Assembly (NCBI RefSeq): GCF_030269925.1
Contig: NC_085127.1
Location: 6,207,501-6,271,500, forward strand
Length of the DNA: 64,000 nucleotides
Reading direction: 5' to 3'
Source: Bombyx mori
Lineage: Eukaryota; Arthropoda; Insecta; Lepidoptera; Bombycidae
Of the stretch, positions 21,514 to 33,738 are shown one piece after another (position 1 is the stretch's first letter; every line of letters starts with the position of its first letter). Under the pieces are notes generated by a model. The model was not told the DNA's origin. It worked only from the letters and a program-made list of their open reading frames with translations, and ran no database searches. The position numbers were made by a program, and so were the translations under genes.

Positions 21514-22499
21514 AAACTGATGACTTTAATTTACAAAACAAACGATTACGCCTTTAAGTATATTTAAAAAACTTTTAACTTTAAAATAAACGATTTTATT
21601 GTCCGTTTAAAGGGGAGGAGCATAAAGATAATAATTTAAGGAACTCTAAGAAAGAAATTCCCTTTATATCATCAGTTATTCTACACTGTGGCTCTTTTTG
21701 GAATCGGCGTCCCCGTTTTTATAGTCGATTATTAATTATGTCGTAATAAAACATTATTAACAATTAGATTTTAATACGACCTGGCAAAGGGCAAAAGGCC
21801 AGACAATTTCGTTGCCCACGGAAAACTTCCAAAAAGTCGTTATCAAAAGTGACACAATTATAAATAACTACCGTGATCACTAAGGTAAGAGAGTAATTTT
21901 ATTCTTTGTTTATATAAGTCTAGACGCTATCAATTATTAAGCGCGGCGAACACAACTGTCAAACATGATATTAACAATGTCAACGTTTATTTAGAAAACT
22001 CTTAACTTTATGATTATGTGACTTTTGGATCTCTCTTGGACTCTTTGATCATATAGGGAATGGAATGGCATGATTTTCTTATCACAAATGACCAGTCCAT
22101 CTTACGGACTAAGTAGTGTGAAATGATGGAAAGCATATACACCGGAACGTGACCTTCGATCTTGAAACTTAAGCTCGAAATCTCAAATAACGCTAGTGAG
22201 CGATAATATAATTAACCTTTCTGTAATATTATGTACTATGAACCAAAGTTTCCACTATTCTAAAATGAATTGCTTAGATAATGCTCCCCAGGGTCACACA
22301 TTTTATCCTTGTTGACAGATACTTCACGGTAAGACCATTTCTCCCGTAATCAACACGGATTTATCTTGAAAGTTCTACTGTGAAAGATTCAGAAACGCTT
22401 CTGCGCGTTTCCTTAGGCTGAAAATTATTTTATTTTTCGTTAAATTAACGATTTTAATAGTTAACGTATATTTCTATAAAGGTTATGTTCCTAAAATAA
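21514..22499. other. unrecognised AT-rich DNA
   Basis: No feature recognised. Confidence 0.45.
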
Positions 22500-22850
22500 T
22501 ATTTTTTTTTAATTGCATTTATGGATGGACGAGCTAACAGCCCATCTGGTACTAAGTGGTTACCGGAGCCCATAGACATGTACAACGCAAATACCGCCAA
22601 CTTGAAATAGAATATAGTTAATCGTGAATGTTTTTGTGGAATGCTGGCCGATTTAGATCAGATTTTTCGATGCAAGGACAGCTCATTGTGAACGAGCTCA
22701 CGACCCACCTTAGGTTAAGTGGCTACCGGAATCCACAGACAACACTATGTGTATGTCGCCCGCCTCTCACCTTGAGACATGAGGTCTGAATCTCAAACGT
22801 ATAATATAACCGTTGTCCCACCCTCACTGCTTCTTGGCAGTAGTCTGGTC
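22500..22850 (-). repeat. two decayed SINE family A copies
   Basis: 22500-22618 and 22685-22850 each repeat the 3'-end segment in antisense, so they are separate partial copies rather than one. Confidence 0.6.
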
Positions 22851-24717
22851 CAACATATTATTTATCCCTTCAACTATTCATCAGTAGATCTAATTGCCAA
22901 GTCTCTGCTACCCTCAGGAACGAGACTACTGTAACAAGATTACCTTAACTCATATGCAGTAAGATTATATTATTCTCAATTAAGAATGCAGCGCATGTGC
23001 GAGTTTTAGGTCCGAAGTATTAAGTATTACATATTAATGGGAGTTGCACTTGCAATATTGATTTGTCAATGACCTTTAAATTGAAACAGAAACGAATCTA
23101 TGAATTCGTTCTCAGATTATATATTAATTTCCATTTCCATAGATTATTAGATATATTTCACGTAAGTCCATTGTGCCTCCAAGAGTAGTTCTAACAGTCC
23201 CTTAGGTTACCATTTCAAAAAACCTCACATAGTCCCATTCAATCAAAAAAAAGAAAAGAATAAACTGTGATAATAACGTTTACGATTTTATTAAACTAAA
23301 TAAGTTAAATTAATATTCGGTGCGTAGTTACTATCTATACTAAAACGTCGGGAAGATTATCAGCAAATTAAAATTTTAATTGAATATTTTAATCAGAGTC
23401 CCGTTTTAGTTGTAAACTGTGTATCTCTAGTTTCTCAGTCGCAACTGTTAGTCACGCTGGGTTGGTCAGATCAAATAAAAAAGGAAGACAAAGATCAAAC
23501 AATATTCTAGATCAGATAAAATAGACAACTGTTATAGAACATCGGATGGGGAACGTGAATTTCCAAATTCGCTTCTGAAAATGTCATTACAAAGACATCC
23601 CGCTGTAGTACGTGTTAGACACAAACATGGCCGGGCCATTACGCGGGTCAACGACTGCGTAACTTATGAAGGTAGCACACATAAAACCGACGTCCCGGAG
23701 GTTTTTGCTGTAATAGCACTTTTATAAGATAACTACACCGCTGGAGCTGCAGAGTTGTTCAAGCCTTTGTCCGGGAATACCCCCTTTATGTACTCCCTTA
23801 AGTCTTGTGCATATTTAACCGCTCACCACCGAAGCTAAGCTTCTAAGGTTCTCGTTTTAGATTTAATCTAGAGCTACAGCAGTATTACACTAAATTACTT
23901 GAGGGTAAAAAACAATTGAACGACAGAGTATTTTTTCCGAACTTTTTTTTTTCATTCTTGTATATAATTTTTGGGTGTCAGACATATAAATTAAACAGAC
24001 TGACTTTATTCACACTCTGATTTAATCTGCCAATTTTACATTGATGCGTCTTGTTCTTGATTTATTCAAAACTGCTTTGGACTTCTTATACTAATTTTTG
24101 CACACAACGCTACCGCGATGTAATTTGTGTTGGCCTTTGACATCTATTGACGACATTTGTCAACTGTTGGATTTATAACTTAACAATATTTTAATGGTTT
24201 GCAATATAAACCTCATATTTAATAATAATTCTTAATATGTACAGGACTCTATATAATCATATAAATAATCATAAACCTTAAACTCTATATAATCATATTC
24301 ATATAAATAATCATAAACCTTACATAATGTTTACATATTTCAAAAGTTCATATATAAATAAAAATTTTCTTTGCCAAAATATTTAATAGTCTGCTTGAAA
24401 TCAGAACGAATTTGGCACATAACTGTTTTTTTTTTAGTTTCAGAACGAAGAAAAGAAATGTGATAAGCTCTTATTTTGTTGCCGGGCTAATGAAACTAGC
24501 TCAGAGTCTACTGTGATTATCATTATTTCAAAAAAAAAAACTAACTATTTATGATTACATCGCTAGTCACGCACCGCGGTAGTGTAACTTTCCGTGGAGT
24601 GTCTTTAACAACTTTACGAAGTTACATCACAATCGACCTAGGAACGCATTTAGGACAAATATAAAAAGGTTATATTTTATATAAAGATAGACAGGACTGG
24701 TAGAAAGATAGATAGAA
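22851..24717. other. unrecognised AT-rich DNA
   Basis: No coding frame above about 60 residues and no repeat recognised, apart from a short local duplication at 24245-24320 (ATATAATCATA and AATCATAAACCTTA repeated). Confidence 0.4.
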
Positions 24718-24958
24718 CTGGTGGTAGGACCTCTTGTGAGTCCGCACGGGTAGGTACCACCCTCTGCCTATTTCTGCCGTGAAGTAGTAATACGTTTCGG
24801 TTTGAAGGGTGGGACAACCGTTGTAACTATACTGAGACTTTAGAACCTTATCTCAAGGTGGGTGGCGCATTTACGTTGTAGATGTCTATGGGCTCCAGTA
24901 ACCACTTAAAACCAGATGGGCTGTGAACTCGTCCACCCATATAAGCAATAAAAAAAAG
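24718..24958 (+). repeat. SINE family A copy
   Basis: Plus-strand body and 3' end with A-tail. Confidence 0.85.
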
Positions 24959-25324
24959 GAGCTTAGAGTTGCCTCAAACGCAACGCTCCTAAGACGCGAG
25001 GCAGAAATTCCAATTTTATTTAATAAATTAGTATTTCACATCATCGGTGCAGTGTAACTACTACATTTCAATTGCATAATTGATTTGCTGACCACGACGG
25101 TATCATGGCACATTCCACCGCAAATATTAGTTCCGTGATTACTAGTGGCGGCACGTAATTTAAGGTTGCACGGTTGAGCGTCCTACCCATGTCTGTCACG
25201 AAGCAGTCATGCACTATTCGAAGCAGCGGACAGTCTGTCTACAATACGAATGAGAATTCAACCTTATATTACCAAAGTGGACGGAAGCGCTAAGCTGATT
25301 ATTATCTTCGCAAAAAGCACATTA

Positions 25325-25556
25325 AACGAAGTAGGCAGGGTGGTGGTACCTACCCGCGCGGACTGCGTAATTTTGTCGTGAAGCAGTAATGCGTTTCGTT
25401 TTGAAGGGTGGGGCAGCCGTTGTAACTATACTTGAGACTTTAGAACTTATATCTCAAGGTGGGTGGCGCATTTACGTTGTAGATGTCTATGGGCCCCAGT
25501 GACCACTTAACAACAGGTGGGCTATGAGGTCGTGCACCCATCAAAGCAAAAAAAAA
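25325..25556 (+). repeat. SINE family A copy with inverted 5' end
   Basis: 25375-25556 is a plus-strand copy. The preceding 25330-25366 is the adjoining body segment in the opposite orientation (AGGCAGGGTGGTGGTACCTA). A weak plus-strand scrap lies at 25140-25215. Confidence 0.75.
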
Positions 25557-25904
25557 CCATTAAAAGCAGCTAAAATTTTAGAGTTTGATATTTAAAAGTG
25601 ATTTAATCATGTCACCAAAAATAGTGACTTTATTACCATTCCCTTCACAAGCATGAAGGAGCAATAAACGCCAAACCTCCCTACAAGTACTTGTGACTCG
25701 ACCAGCGTATTTTTCTCCACGTCCATATATTTTAACGCGATCCGAATATCAATAGGTTTTTCAGCGTTATCCTACCGAAGTGGTAGCCAAGTGTCCCTTT
25801 ATATATGGTTCTATGATATTTATCGTAATTAATGAATTGAGTGAAATCGTCGAGACACTTCAAAATAATGTTTTGTCTAAAAAAAATTTATATTAAAACA
25901 AACT

Positions 25905-26340
25905 ACTATTTATGTATTAATACGTGAAGAAAAACCTTTGTACCCCTTTTTACGAATATTGCGCGAACGGACTAGTATGAAATTTGTCACACTTATAAAA
26001 AATATAGGGAAGGAGTGAAGAATGCAAATATTGTTTTAAAATTATGCATTAAATATACCTATCTTAAATCAATAAAATAAAATATACACACTACCATGCA
26101 TTTGACACACACACACACACACACACACACTCATACATACTCTTTTGTTTATTGTTAAAGTCTGTGGTCAAATTGAGAATAGATTAATATTGTTTGTTTT
26201 GAAGATCATCTGTCTATCGCTTTGGCGAAATCTGTGTTTATAGACGTAGTCTTTGACAATAGAACTATTATAATATTCAAACTTATAATTTAAATCAATA
26301 ATTAGTTATAGTCGAATATCGAGTACTGGGTGGCCATTAC
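25905..26340 (+). mobile_element. Helitron-like element H2, copy 2 (decayed, with microsatellite)
   Basis: Aligns along its length with copy 1 (4385-4813), including TATTAATACGTGAAG at the 5' end and GTCGAATATCGAGTACTGGG near the 3' end. The terminal CTAG is lost. An (AC)n run at 26106-26132 replaces a short ACACA-type stretch in the other copies. Confidence 0.65.
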
Positions 26341-26424
26341 TATTAATTAAATTATGAAAACATTTCAGAATATTAAGTAAATACTTTCATAGCACATGTT
26401 GACGAATGATTCCTGTAACTGTGC

Positions 26425-26697
26425 TAGATTTCGAACCCGCAGGCAGGAAATTATAGTTTGCGTAATTAATAGTGTTATGGCGATTTGTGAGTCCATATGA
26501 GTAAGTACCAACACTTATTTGTAATGTTAAGCAAGAATGTTTTTCGGTTTTGCAGCCTTATGTAAAAAATAGACTTAGAACTCATGTCCCAAGGTATGCG
26601 GAAGTATTTACGTTATTGATGTCTATAGACTCTGATCACCACTTAATACCATATGGGTCGTGAGCTCGTTCAGTCATCATATCAATAAAATATAAAA
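26425..26697 (+). repeat. SINE family A copy, decayed
   Basis: Plus strand, with the B-box end of the head (TTCGAACCCGCAGGCAGG), the spacer and a diverged body. Another body fragment follows at about 26760-26900. Confidence 0.6.
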
Positions 26698-26900
26698 TAA
26701 ATAAACTTTAATGAAGAAGGATTCATTTGCATATTTGTATTATTATAGGTTGCATTGTAATTCAGCACGTGTAAGTATTGGTATCTTGCCTATTTCTGCC
26801 ATGAAGCAGGCATTCGTTACATTATGAGGGGTAGAACAGTCGTTATACACAAAATTGGGTCTTCGTCCTCATGTTTCAGGGTAGGTAATACAATGTAAAA

Positions 26901-28224
26901 TTATGAGACAAATAAAAGTTTATACGAGAATTCGATTGGCAAAGATTGTGTGAAAATACATAGTAATCATTACAAATCGATTTCGATGGTCTAGCATTTT
27001 TGTCGCGAAATCATTTTACAATTCAATTTAAAAGGTAAGTAAAGTGGATTCACTACAAATGACCCATTGATTTCGTGTTTCAATGTAAGCTGAAACGACA
27101 TGCAACTTCGGTACTGTAATGATAACAGAGCTACAAATTGCAAGCAGCTTGTAGACATTACTACGATTTTCCGCTACGCTGCTACGCCGTAGCAAACAAA
27201 TTCTAAAATTTTAGTTTGAAGTAGAACTCTCGGAACAATAATTTTAATAATTCGAGAAGTACGATCAGCAAAAACGACATTTGAATGTTATTTTGTACAA
27301 ATTGTGTTACATATTTTTGTATTCTCATCAAAAACGTCAAAAAATATTCCTATTTTCATAAATTCGTTCAATCGGAAAAAATGTGAAAGAAGAAAATTTT
27401 GTTTTCAATCGTAACTCAATTTCGTTTGAAGGCCATATGCGACCGAAACGTAATTGTCAATATTGTTTTAAGCGTGCCCCATAGATTCGTATTTTTAAAA
27501 TAAATGGAATGTGAATACGGAAGTAAATCTCAGTCGAAATACGCTAATGGATTCGGCTTCCTTTCGGATCGTGTTCGTAGGGTCAATACCGCATTCGGCC
27601 CGATGACAACCAGCCGATGTCGCGCAACGTCAGTACTTGCGTGTTACAAAGATTTTTGATGTGCAAACATATTTATTACTCGCCTTCAAATCAATGTAAG
27701 ATTTCAATTGGGCTTTATTCCGATTTGTGACAGTTAAGGATAGCTGGAACTTTTATTTGAGTTAATATTACACAATAAATAGCCTAAAACAAGAATGAAG
27801 CATTCGCTTAGGTTAGCTTGTATTCTTATCTGACAAGTCATCAATTTACTTCTTCCAATGAAATTCAATTACAAGTAGATAGTCCTTACTTGCAAAAAAT
27901 ACATATCAGAATACCCTTTACAGCTATTCAAGTTTTATGAAAGAACCCTAAAATCTACATTCCTCACGTACCACGGTATTCAGACGTCCGACCTGACAAA
28001 GTGAGTTTGATTTGAGTGATCACAAGCTAAAAAGATACATAAAAAATACAACTATACGACAAAACAACACGACAACGAAAACTAATCTAACTTATAATGT
28101 AAGGAAATAATTTTATTCACCATATAAAATTAAACTATTACACTACTTAACCTATTATCAACGTGGAGGATGCCCTTGAACATTTTTATAAACGTTACTA
28201 ACCTACAAGTAAAAATATCCAATG
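26901..28224. other. unrecognised AT-rich DNA
   Basis: No recognised repeat or gene. Confidence 0.4.
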
Positions 28225-28316
28225 AGAGACAGAGATAGAAGAGAATGGAAGAAAAAAAATTAGCTGTGCCGACCGCACCTAATAGTATAAGGTGCAGAAA
28301 AAAAAGAAAAAGGGAC
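28225..28316 (+). mobile_element. LINE 3' tail fragment
   Basis: The last 90 bp of the same LINE as 1011-1310 (GAAGAGAATGGAAGA through TTAGCTGTGCCGACC to the A-rich end). Confidence 0.65.
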
Positions 28317-28914
28317 AACCCGAAAATTGAACTTCATAGGTTCTCAGGATATTGACTGGCCAAAGAGGGTGACCCAGAGGTTATGTTGCTGCGTCTTAAA
28401 TGAAGGGAAATTCGCCTCTTTCACTTTTGAAAACCAAAATCAAAGCTAATAAAACCAAAGGAACTTTTATTGGAAACCATAACGGAATCTATATAGACTT
28501 TTATACTCTGGTCTTTTTATTAAGCATAAAATAAGAATCATGTAATAAATCTGAAAGCATTTTAATGACTGTACCGTGCTTTAAGACTCGTAATAATACA
28601 TATTTTGTTTTTTTTTTTTTTTTTTTGGTACATCGAAGCCTACGCTAAATTACAATGTATGGTAAAACTTTGGACACTTATAATGCGTCAATAAATAATC
28701 TTTTGAATGTAGTTGTATTTTGTGTCTCTTTTCGGCAAATCAGAACACAGGGGAAATTCCTATTTTGAATCAGATTATTCGAACTACCCACTAGTTCTTA
28801 GTTCACTTCTTTTTGGTTATAATTAGAACGGGTCAATCTTACGTTTTCGCTTACGTCATCACCGTTACTTTATACTTTATAAATCGTTTACAGCTACAGA
28901 ATTTCCATGAAAAT
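28317..28914. other. unrecognised DNA with a T-run
   Basis: A T-run of about 20 at 28607-28626; otherwise nothing recognised. Confidence 0.4.
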
Positions 28915-29172
28915 ATTCTTTTTTATTGTCTGGACGAGGTATCCACCTAGCACGAGCTCGTGGCCTACCTGGTGTTAAATAGTCTAGGAGTGCATAAAAC
29001 GTAAATGCCGTCACCTCAAGGCAGGCAAGGCAACATGAATTCTAAGCCTCCGTTTTTACAGTACAACGGCTGCCCTACCCTTCAAACCGGAACACATTAC
29101 TGCTTCACGGCAGAAGTAGGCAGGGTGGTGGTACCTTTGCGGGATTACAAGATGCCCTACCATCGGTAATTT
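28915..29172 (-). repeat. SINE family A copy
   Basis: Minus-strand, diverged in its tail-proximal half and better conserved in the central body. Confidence 0.75.
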
Positions 29173-29215
29173 GTAAAAGAAATGTAAAATACTTGCTATA
29201 CATAATAACTCGTTT

Positions 29216-29480
29216 TTTTTTATTTATTTATTTTATTTAATATATTTTGTACACACAGCTGTTAGAAGAAACACGACAATAAGGATACAGAGTACAAGGA
29301 CACTACTTATTTCATGTTGAAATCTCTTCCAGTAGGCCCGCAGAAGGAAAGAAGAATTAGGAACACAAACCTAGTGCATACAGTAAACATTACATATAAT
29401 AATATATACATATTACAAGATACAAAACAATATATATACATACAAATACACATACATATACTTACTTTATATTATAATAC
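29216..29480 (-). repeat. repeat family K, copy 1
   Basis: Nearly identical to 52672-52885 over more than 200 bp (CAGCTGTTAGAAGAAACA onward). On the minus strand both end in a TAAATAAA-type tail, as many LINE and SINE elements do, so they are probably retroposon 3' ends. The 67-residue frame here is not a gene. Confidence 0.65.
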
Positions 29481-29845
29481 ATTATACAAATATATACACT
29501 TTTATTTAATATGGTAATTTTATCACGTTCCCTCCAGTTTTAGAATGAAGTCCTATGCTCTGGATCCGCATATATCGTTTTCCTGTCCATTTCAAGTAAG
29601 AACACTAATAGAAAACAATTATAAAAACGTTTGAAATGAATGTTTAGATTGGAACGTGCAATTGCGGTACACATAGAGTAATTACAAACGGAATTTTCCA
29701 ATAACTGGCGCTGTGAAGATGTCTGCGTGGCGGAATGCGAGACGCTGAGCTATGTTCTGCCATTATAACTGTGACTTTTTAATCTCAAAAAGAGAGAATG
29801 TTTTTCTACAGTTAAGTGAACTTAACGTGTAACTTACTTGAGACC

Positions 29846-29974
29846 TTAGAACTTATATCTCAAGGTGGGTGGCGCATTTACGTTGTGGATGTCTATGGGC
29901 TCCAGTAACCACTTAACACCAGGTTGACTGTGAGCTCGTCCACCCATCTAAGCAATAAAAAAAAAATTACATTG
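29846..29974 (+). repeat. SINE family A 3' end
   Basis: Plus-strand 3' half only, with an A-rich tail. Confidence 0.85.
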
Positions 29975-29999
29975 ATGACTATGTATTTAAATGAAAAAT

Positions 30000-30275
30000 A
30001 TTTTTTTTTAATGCTAAGATAGATCAGCGAAGTCATAGCCTACCCGAATACATTACCTACTGCTTTCGGCAAAAATAGACAGTGTGGTGTTACCTACCTA
30101 TGCGAGCTTACAAAACGTCCTAAGAAAATTATATTTTGTTCGGATTCGATTTTTACTACACGATGCTAATCCTTAATAGCGTATTTCATTACAAAAATTT
30201 GTTGCCTGCGGGATTTGAACATAGAAACAGTCTCACGACTCATTCCTTAGACCACGACAACTTCAAAGAAGTAAG
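30000..30275 (-). repeat. SINE family A copy with head, decayed
   Basis: Minus-strand copy that keeps the whole order: tail, body with a deletion, spacer (ACTACACGATGCTAATCC) and tRNA-like head (TGCCTGCGGGATTTGAAC and CCTTAGACCACGACAAC). Confidence 0.65.
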
Positions 30276-31862
30276 CTTTGATTCCAATTTTACAAATGTA
30301 ACGTAACAAAATAAGATTACTTAAACAAATTAATGAATAGTACAAAGGCTTAAGCTGGGTTGCGGTATAAAGGTCTAATATTTACCGAGCCCTTTGAGGC
30401 TTATTAAGAAGCCTACACAATATGATATAGCTTGTCTAGTAATTCACATGAATAATAATTAGGTGTCTGACATACCTGAGGTCACATTTGATTTGGGCTT
30501 TCGCTGGGTAATGTGAGAATAGTTCTGTAACTGCACATATGTTGTATAATCTTGTTTGATGACGGTATTTGATACAGGTTTAACATTTGACTCATGTTGT
30601 AGGTATTACTACACATTTCAAAGCTGGTTTCCTAGTAAAATAATTAACGTAACGTTAGACGTAGACTTCCTAGAAAAAAAGACTGAACATATAAGTAAAT
30701 ATGAATTATATGGCACAATTTCTGATCAAACATGTTTTTAGATATGTTTATATTTATATTAATACGTAATATACGGCATCATTTTTCAGTCTTATTTATT
30801 TGAGAAGATACTCAATGAACATTTTGTAATGTTTTAAAATAATTTTAAATTAGAAGTATGAAAAAATATTTAGAAAAACTAATGACAATTTGTCAAAATA
30901 AAGGTTCCGCAGTCGAAATTGTATTGAAGTAATTTTATTAAATTAATAAAATTAGAATTTCTTTATTACTTTATGTTACTGTGAAAGGTTACTATCGCAA
31001 ATAATATTGATGTAAGAAGTAATTCAGGGTGTATGTAGCTTTTAAGCGAACCAGACTGGCAGGATTTGTTCTGACATTACCGGCCGTAGGTCTTAATGTT
31101 TCTCAAAACCGATCTGCAACCTTGAATAACCCTTGAAGTGCCCTTTTAGAGCAAGAGCCCGCGACAGCCAGACCTTCGTTATTTTATAAAAGCTGAAAGT
31201 TTCTCTGTGTATGTCTCCAACACAGGTAAGAACGACCCGCGACTATAGAGTTTCGATTGTGGTTACTTGGGCAGGTAACAGGCAGTAAAGGTATATAAAA
31301 TAGTACCTTAAATTCGTTAAAGCATAAAGCTAATTTTTTCGCGAGTGATCGCAGGCTTCCTACCAGCGCATTGCTCCTGGCCTGCGCATATGTCCTATCA
31401 AAACGTATTATCTTCTCTATGTTCCTAAATACGTGCTTCTCATACAGGTATGACGTGAATTATATGAAACGAAAACTTCTTAAACCGAAAACAATGAGTC
31501 GCGCTCCTCAAGATGGCGCCACATTCGCACGTGATAAATTTATACTTCGACTTATATGTAACAGAAACGGGAAATTTCCGAAGAACCCTGCAGCTCTCAA
31601 CTTATATGGAACAAGTTTATTTGCGTTCGCCGATATTTAATATGTTTTCATTTCCATACAAGAGTAGGTACATACAGCTATATTACTTTTAGAGGTTTTG
31701 TGAAGTTCAAAATTACTATATTCATATCGTTCATACGCACAGTATAGTGGATTTTCAGTGACCTTTCTATTTATAATTAAACGCTGGAATATTAAAAATA
31801 CAAAATGTTTAATGTGAAATAATCATAAAACCTGTCTGCATTTACAAGCTGTTACGTTTATT
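30276..31862. other. unrecognised DNA
   Basis: AT-rich. The 89-residue frame at 31371-31640 has no identifiable motif and I do not call it a gene. Confidence 0.4.
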
Positions 31863-32167
31863 TTTTATTATTGCGTAGACGGGCGAACGAGCTCACGGCC
31901 CTAATGGTGCTAAGTGGTTATCGGAGCTCATTATTATAGACATCACAATATGAACGCCACCACTCGCTTTGAGACTTGGGGTCTATGTTTCAATTGTATA
32001 GTAGTTACACATATTATAATTCGTGCCGGTTTAATTTTTTACACGGCCGTCTCGGGTAGTGGTAAGTGACATAGTCACTACATAAGGGGGTCGCGGGTTC
32101 CAATCCCGCCAAGGGAAGATATTTGTATGATAAATTTAAAATGTCTTTTCCAGGGTTATTGATGTAT

Positions 32168-33066
32168 GGTGAGTTAGTCCCGAAGCTGCTGGGGATGGTG
32201 GGCGCACTAGCCCGTCTTCTCCCCAACGTCGGTGGTTGCAGCGCCGGCGTCCGGCGTTTGTACCTGGGGGTCGTGCGCAGTATGGCTTTGTACGGCGCTC
32301 CCGTGTGGTCGCACTCTCTGCGCGCAATGCAGCTTTGCTGCTACGAGCGCAGCGGGTGCTCGCGGTGAGAGTCATCAGGGGGTACCGTACGATCTCCCGG
32401 GAGGTCGCCTGCGCCCTCGCCGGTTCCCTTCCTTGGGATCTCGAGACTGAGGTAGCAGCTGCGGTATACCGGCGCAGAACACAGTCCCTGAGTCGGGGAC
32501 GGACGCCCGGCCCGTCGGCTGTCGGTCGGTGGAGGCGTGCTGCGCGTCATCTGGCGTACGCCAAGTGGAGGGAGCGGTTGCTGGAGGAGCTTGGCCAAAC
32601 TTCAGTCACTCGCCGACGCACCCTCGAGGCCCTGGTGCCCGTGCTGGAGGCATGGTCAGATAGACGACACGGCGTGCTCTCCTTCCACTTAACGCAGGTC
32701 CTCTCGGGGCATGGTTGCTTCGGGAGGTACCTGTGGAAGGTCTGCAGGAGAAAGCCACATCCGGGTTGCCACCAGTGCGGGCATCCGGACGATGACGCTC
32801 AGCATGCACTCGAAGCGTGCCCGCGTTGGGAGCGCTCGCGGCGAGACCTCATCGCGATGCTGGGGAGAGACCTCTCCTTGCGGGCTGTCATCGCCCGCAT
32901 GCTAGAGGACCAGAATTCTTGGGAGGCCATGACCAGGTTTTGCGACCTGGTCATGGCGTTCCGTGAGGCTGAGGAGCGCGAAAGGGAGTGGGATCCCTCT
33001 TCGGCTTCACAGCGAAGAAGGCGGAGTGGGCGGCACGGGCCCGAAGCTCCCGTTCATCTCCCGTAG
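32168..33066 (+). pseudogene. R1-clade ORF2 C-terminal half with a frameshift
   Basis: The frame from 32168 (GELVPKLLGMVGALARLLPN) continues to about 32310. There a 4-bp deletion relative to copy 1 (after GTGTGGTCG) shifts it. The remainder, ALLLRAQRVLAVRVIRGYRT to the stop at 33064-33066, is read in the next frame. It retains the zinc knuckle CHQCG-HPDDDAQH-ALEAC (CX2CX8HX4C) but lacks RT catalytic motifs because of truncation. It is dead in this form. Confidence 0.85.
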
Positions 33067-33522
33067 GGGCTGTTGGGTGCCGGGTGCGGGGGTGCCCGGT
33101 ACTCGGCTGTTGGTCCGGTGGTGAGGCGGCGCAAGGTGGCTCCTGTGCACCGCTCACGGTGTGTCTCCGAGACGACGTCCTGCGGGATTTTCCCGGGGAT
33201 GGAGTGCCGTCCTATTAACAGGATGGGTACCGGCGACGGCGAGCCTTCGGCGCGCACTGTGCGGTACCGTGGGTTTCGTGGAGTCGGAGTGGTGGGGCTC
33301 GATGGGGTTTAGTCGGTAGTCGTTCTGCGGGGCAAGTGCTTCGCGCGCCTTTTTCAAGGCGTAGTCTCCTGTGAGAAATTGGGGGAGGTGAAGGACCTCG
33401 GCTCTTCTCTTCTCCCCTTCTTCTTCTCAGGAGGCGCCGGAGTCCGACATAACCCGGTCCGTTACCCCCCTCGACCGGGTATCCGTAAATGGATACCCCA
33501 GCGTTAAAAAAAAAAAAAAAAA
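32168..33522 (+). mobile_element. R1-clade retrotransposon copy 2, 5' truncated
   Basis: Same family as 5525-7427, with a later 5' truncation point. It is flanked by GGGTTATTGATGTAT (32153-32167 and 33523-33537) and has a poly-A run at 33506-33522. The 3' UTR matches copy 1 except for a gap near 33330-33345 (copy 1 has extra sequence around 7205-7240). Confidence 0.9.
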
Positions 33523-33738
33523 GGGTTATTGATGTATATTAAATATAAGTATGTGTATAATAAAAACCTTACATTTATTTCCGTTATCTGGTACCTGTAA
33601 CACAAGTTCTTTACAAACTTAGCACGGGACCAGTTAACGTGGTGTGATTGTTAGTAAATATTTATTTAATTATTATTATTTATTTATTACACGATATTAT
33701 TCGTTTACCGCGAATGTCATGTGTGAACTTGAGTTATA

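Larger units (their letters stand above)
32045..33686 (+). mobile_element. tRNA-derived SINE X, copy 2, split by an R1-clade element
   Basis: Joining 32045-32167 with 33538-33686 gives about 272 bp on the plus strand. The head (GGCCGTCTCGGGTAGTGGTA) and a B-box-like GGGTTCCAATCCCGCC (32095-32110) are followed by a unique body and a TTTATTTAATTATTATT tail. TTACAC occurs at both ends (32039-32044 and 33687-33692), a short target duplication. It corresponds throughout to copy 1. Confidence 0.75.

Noticed and set aside
31371..31640. 89-residue frame as a host exon
   Set aside because: No recognised domain, no clear splice sites at both ends and no codon bias visible; left unannotated.
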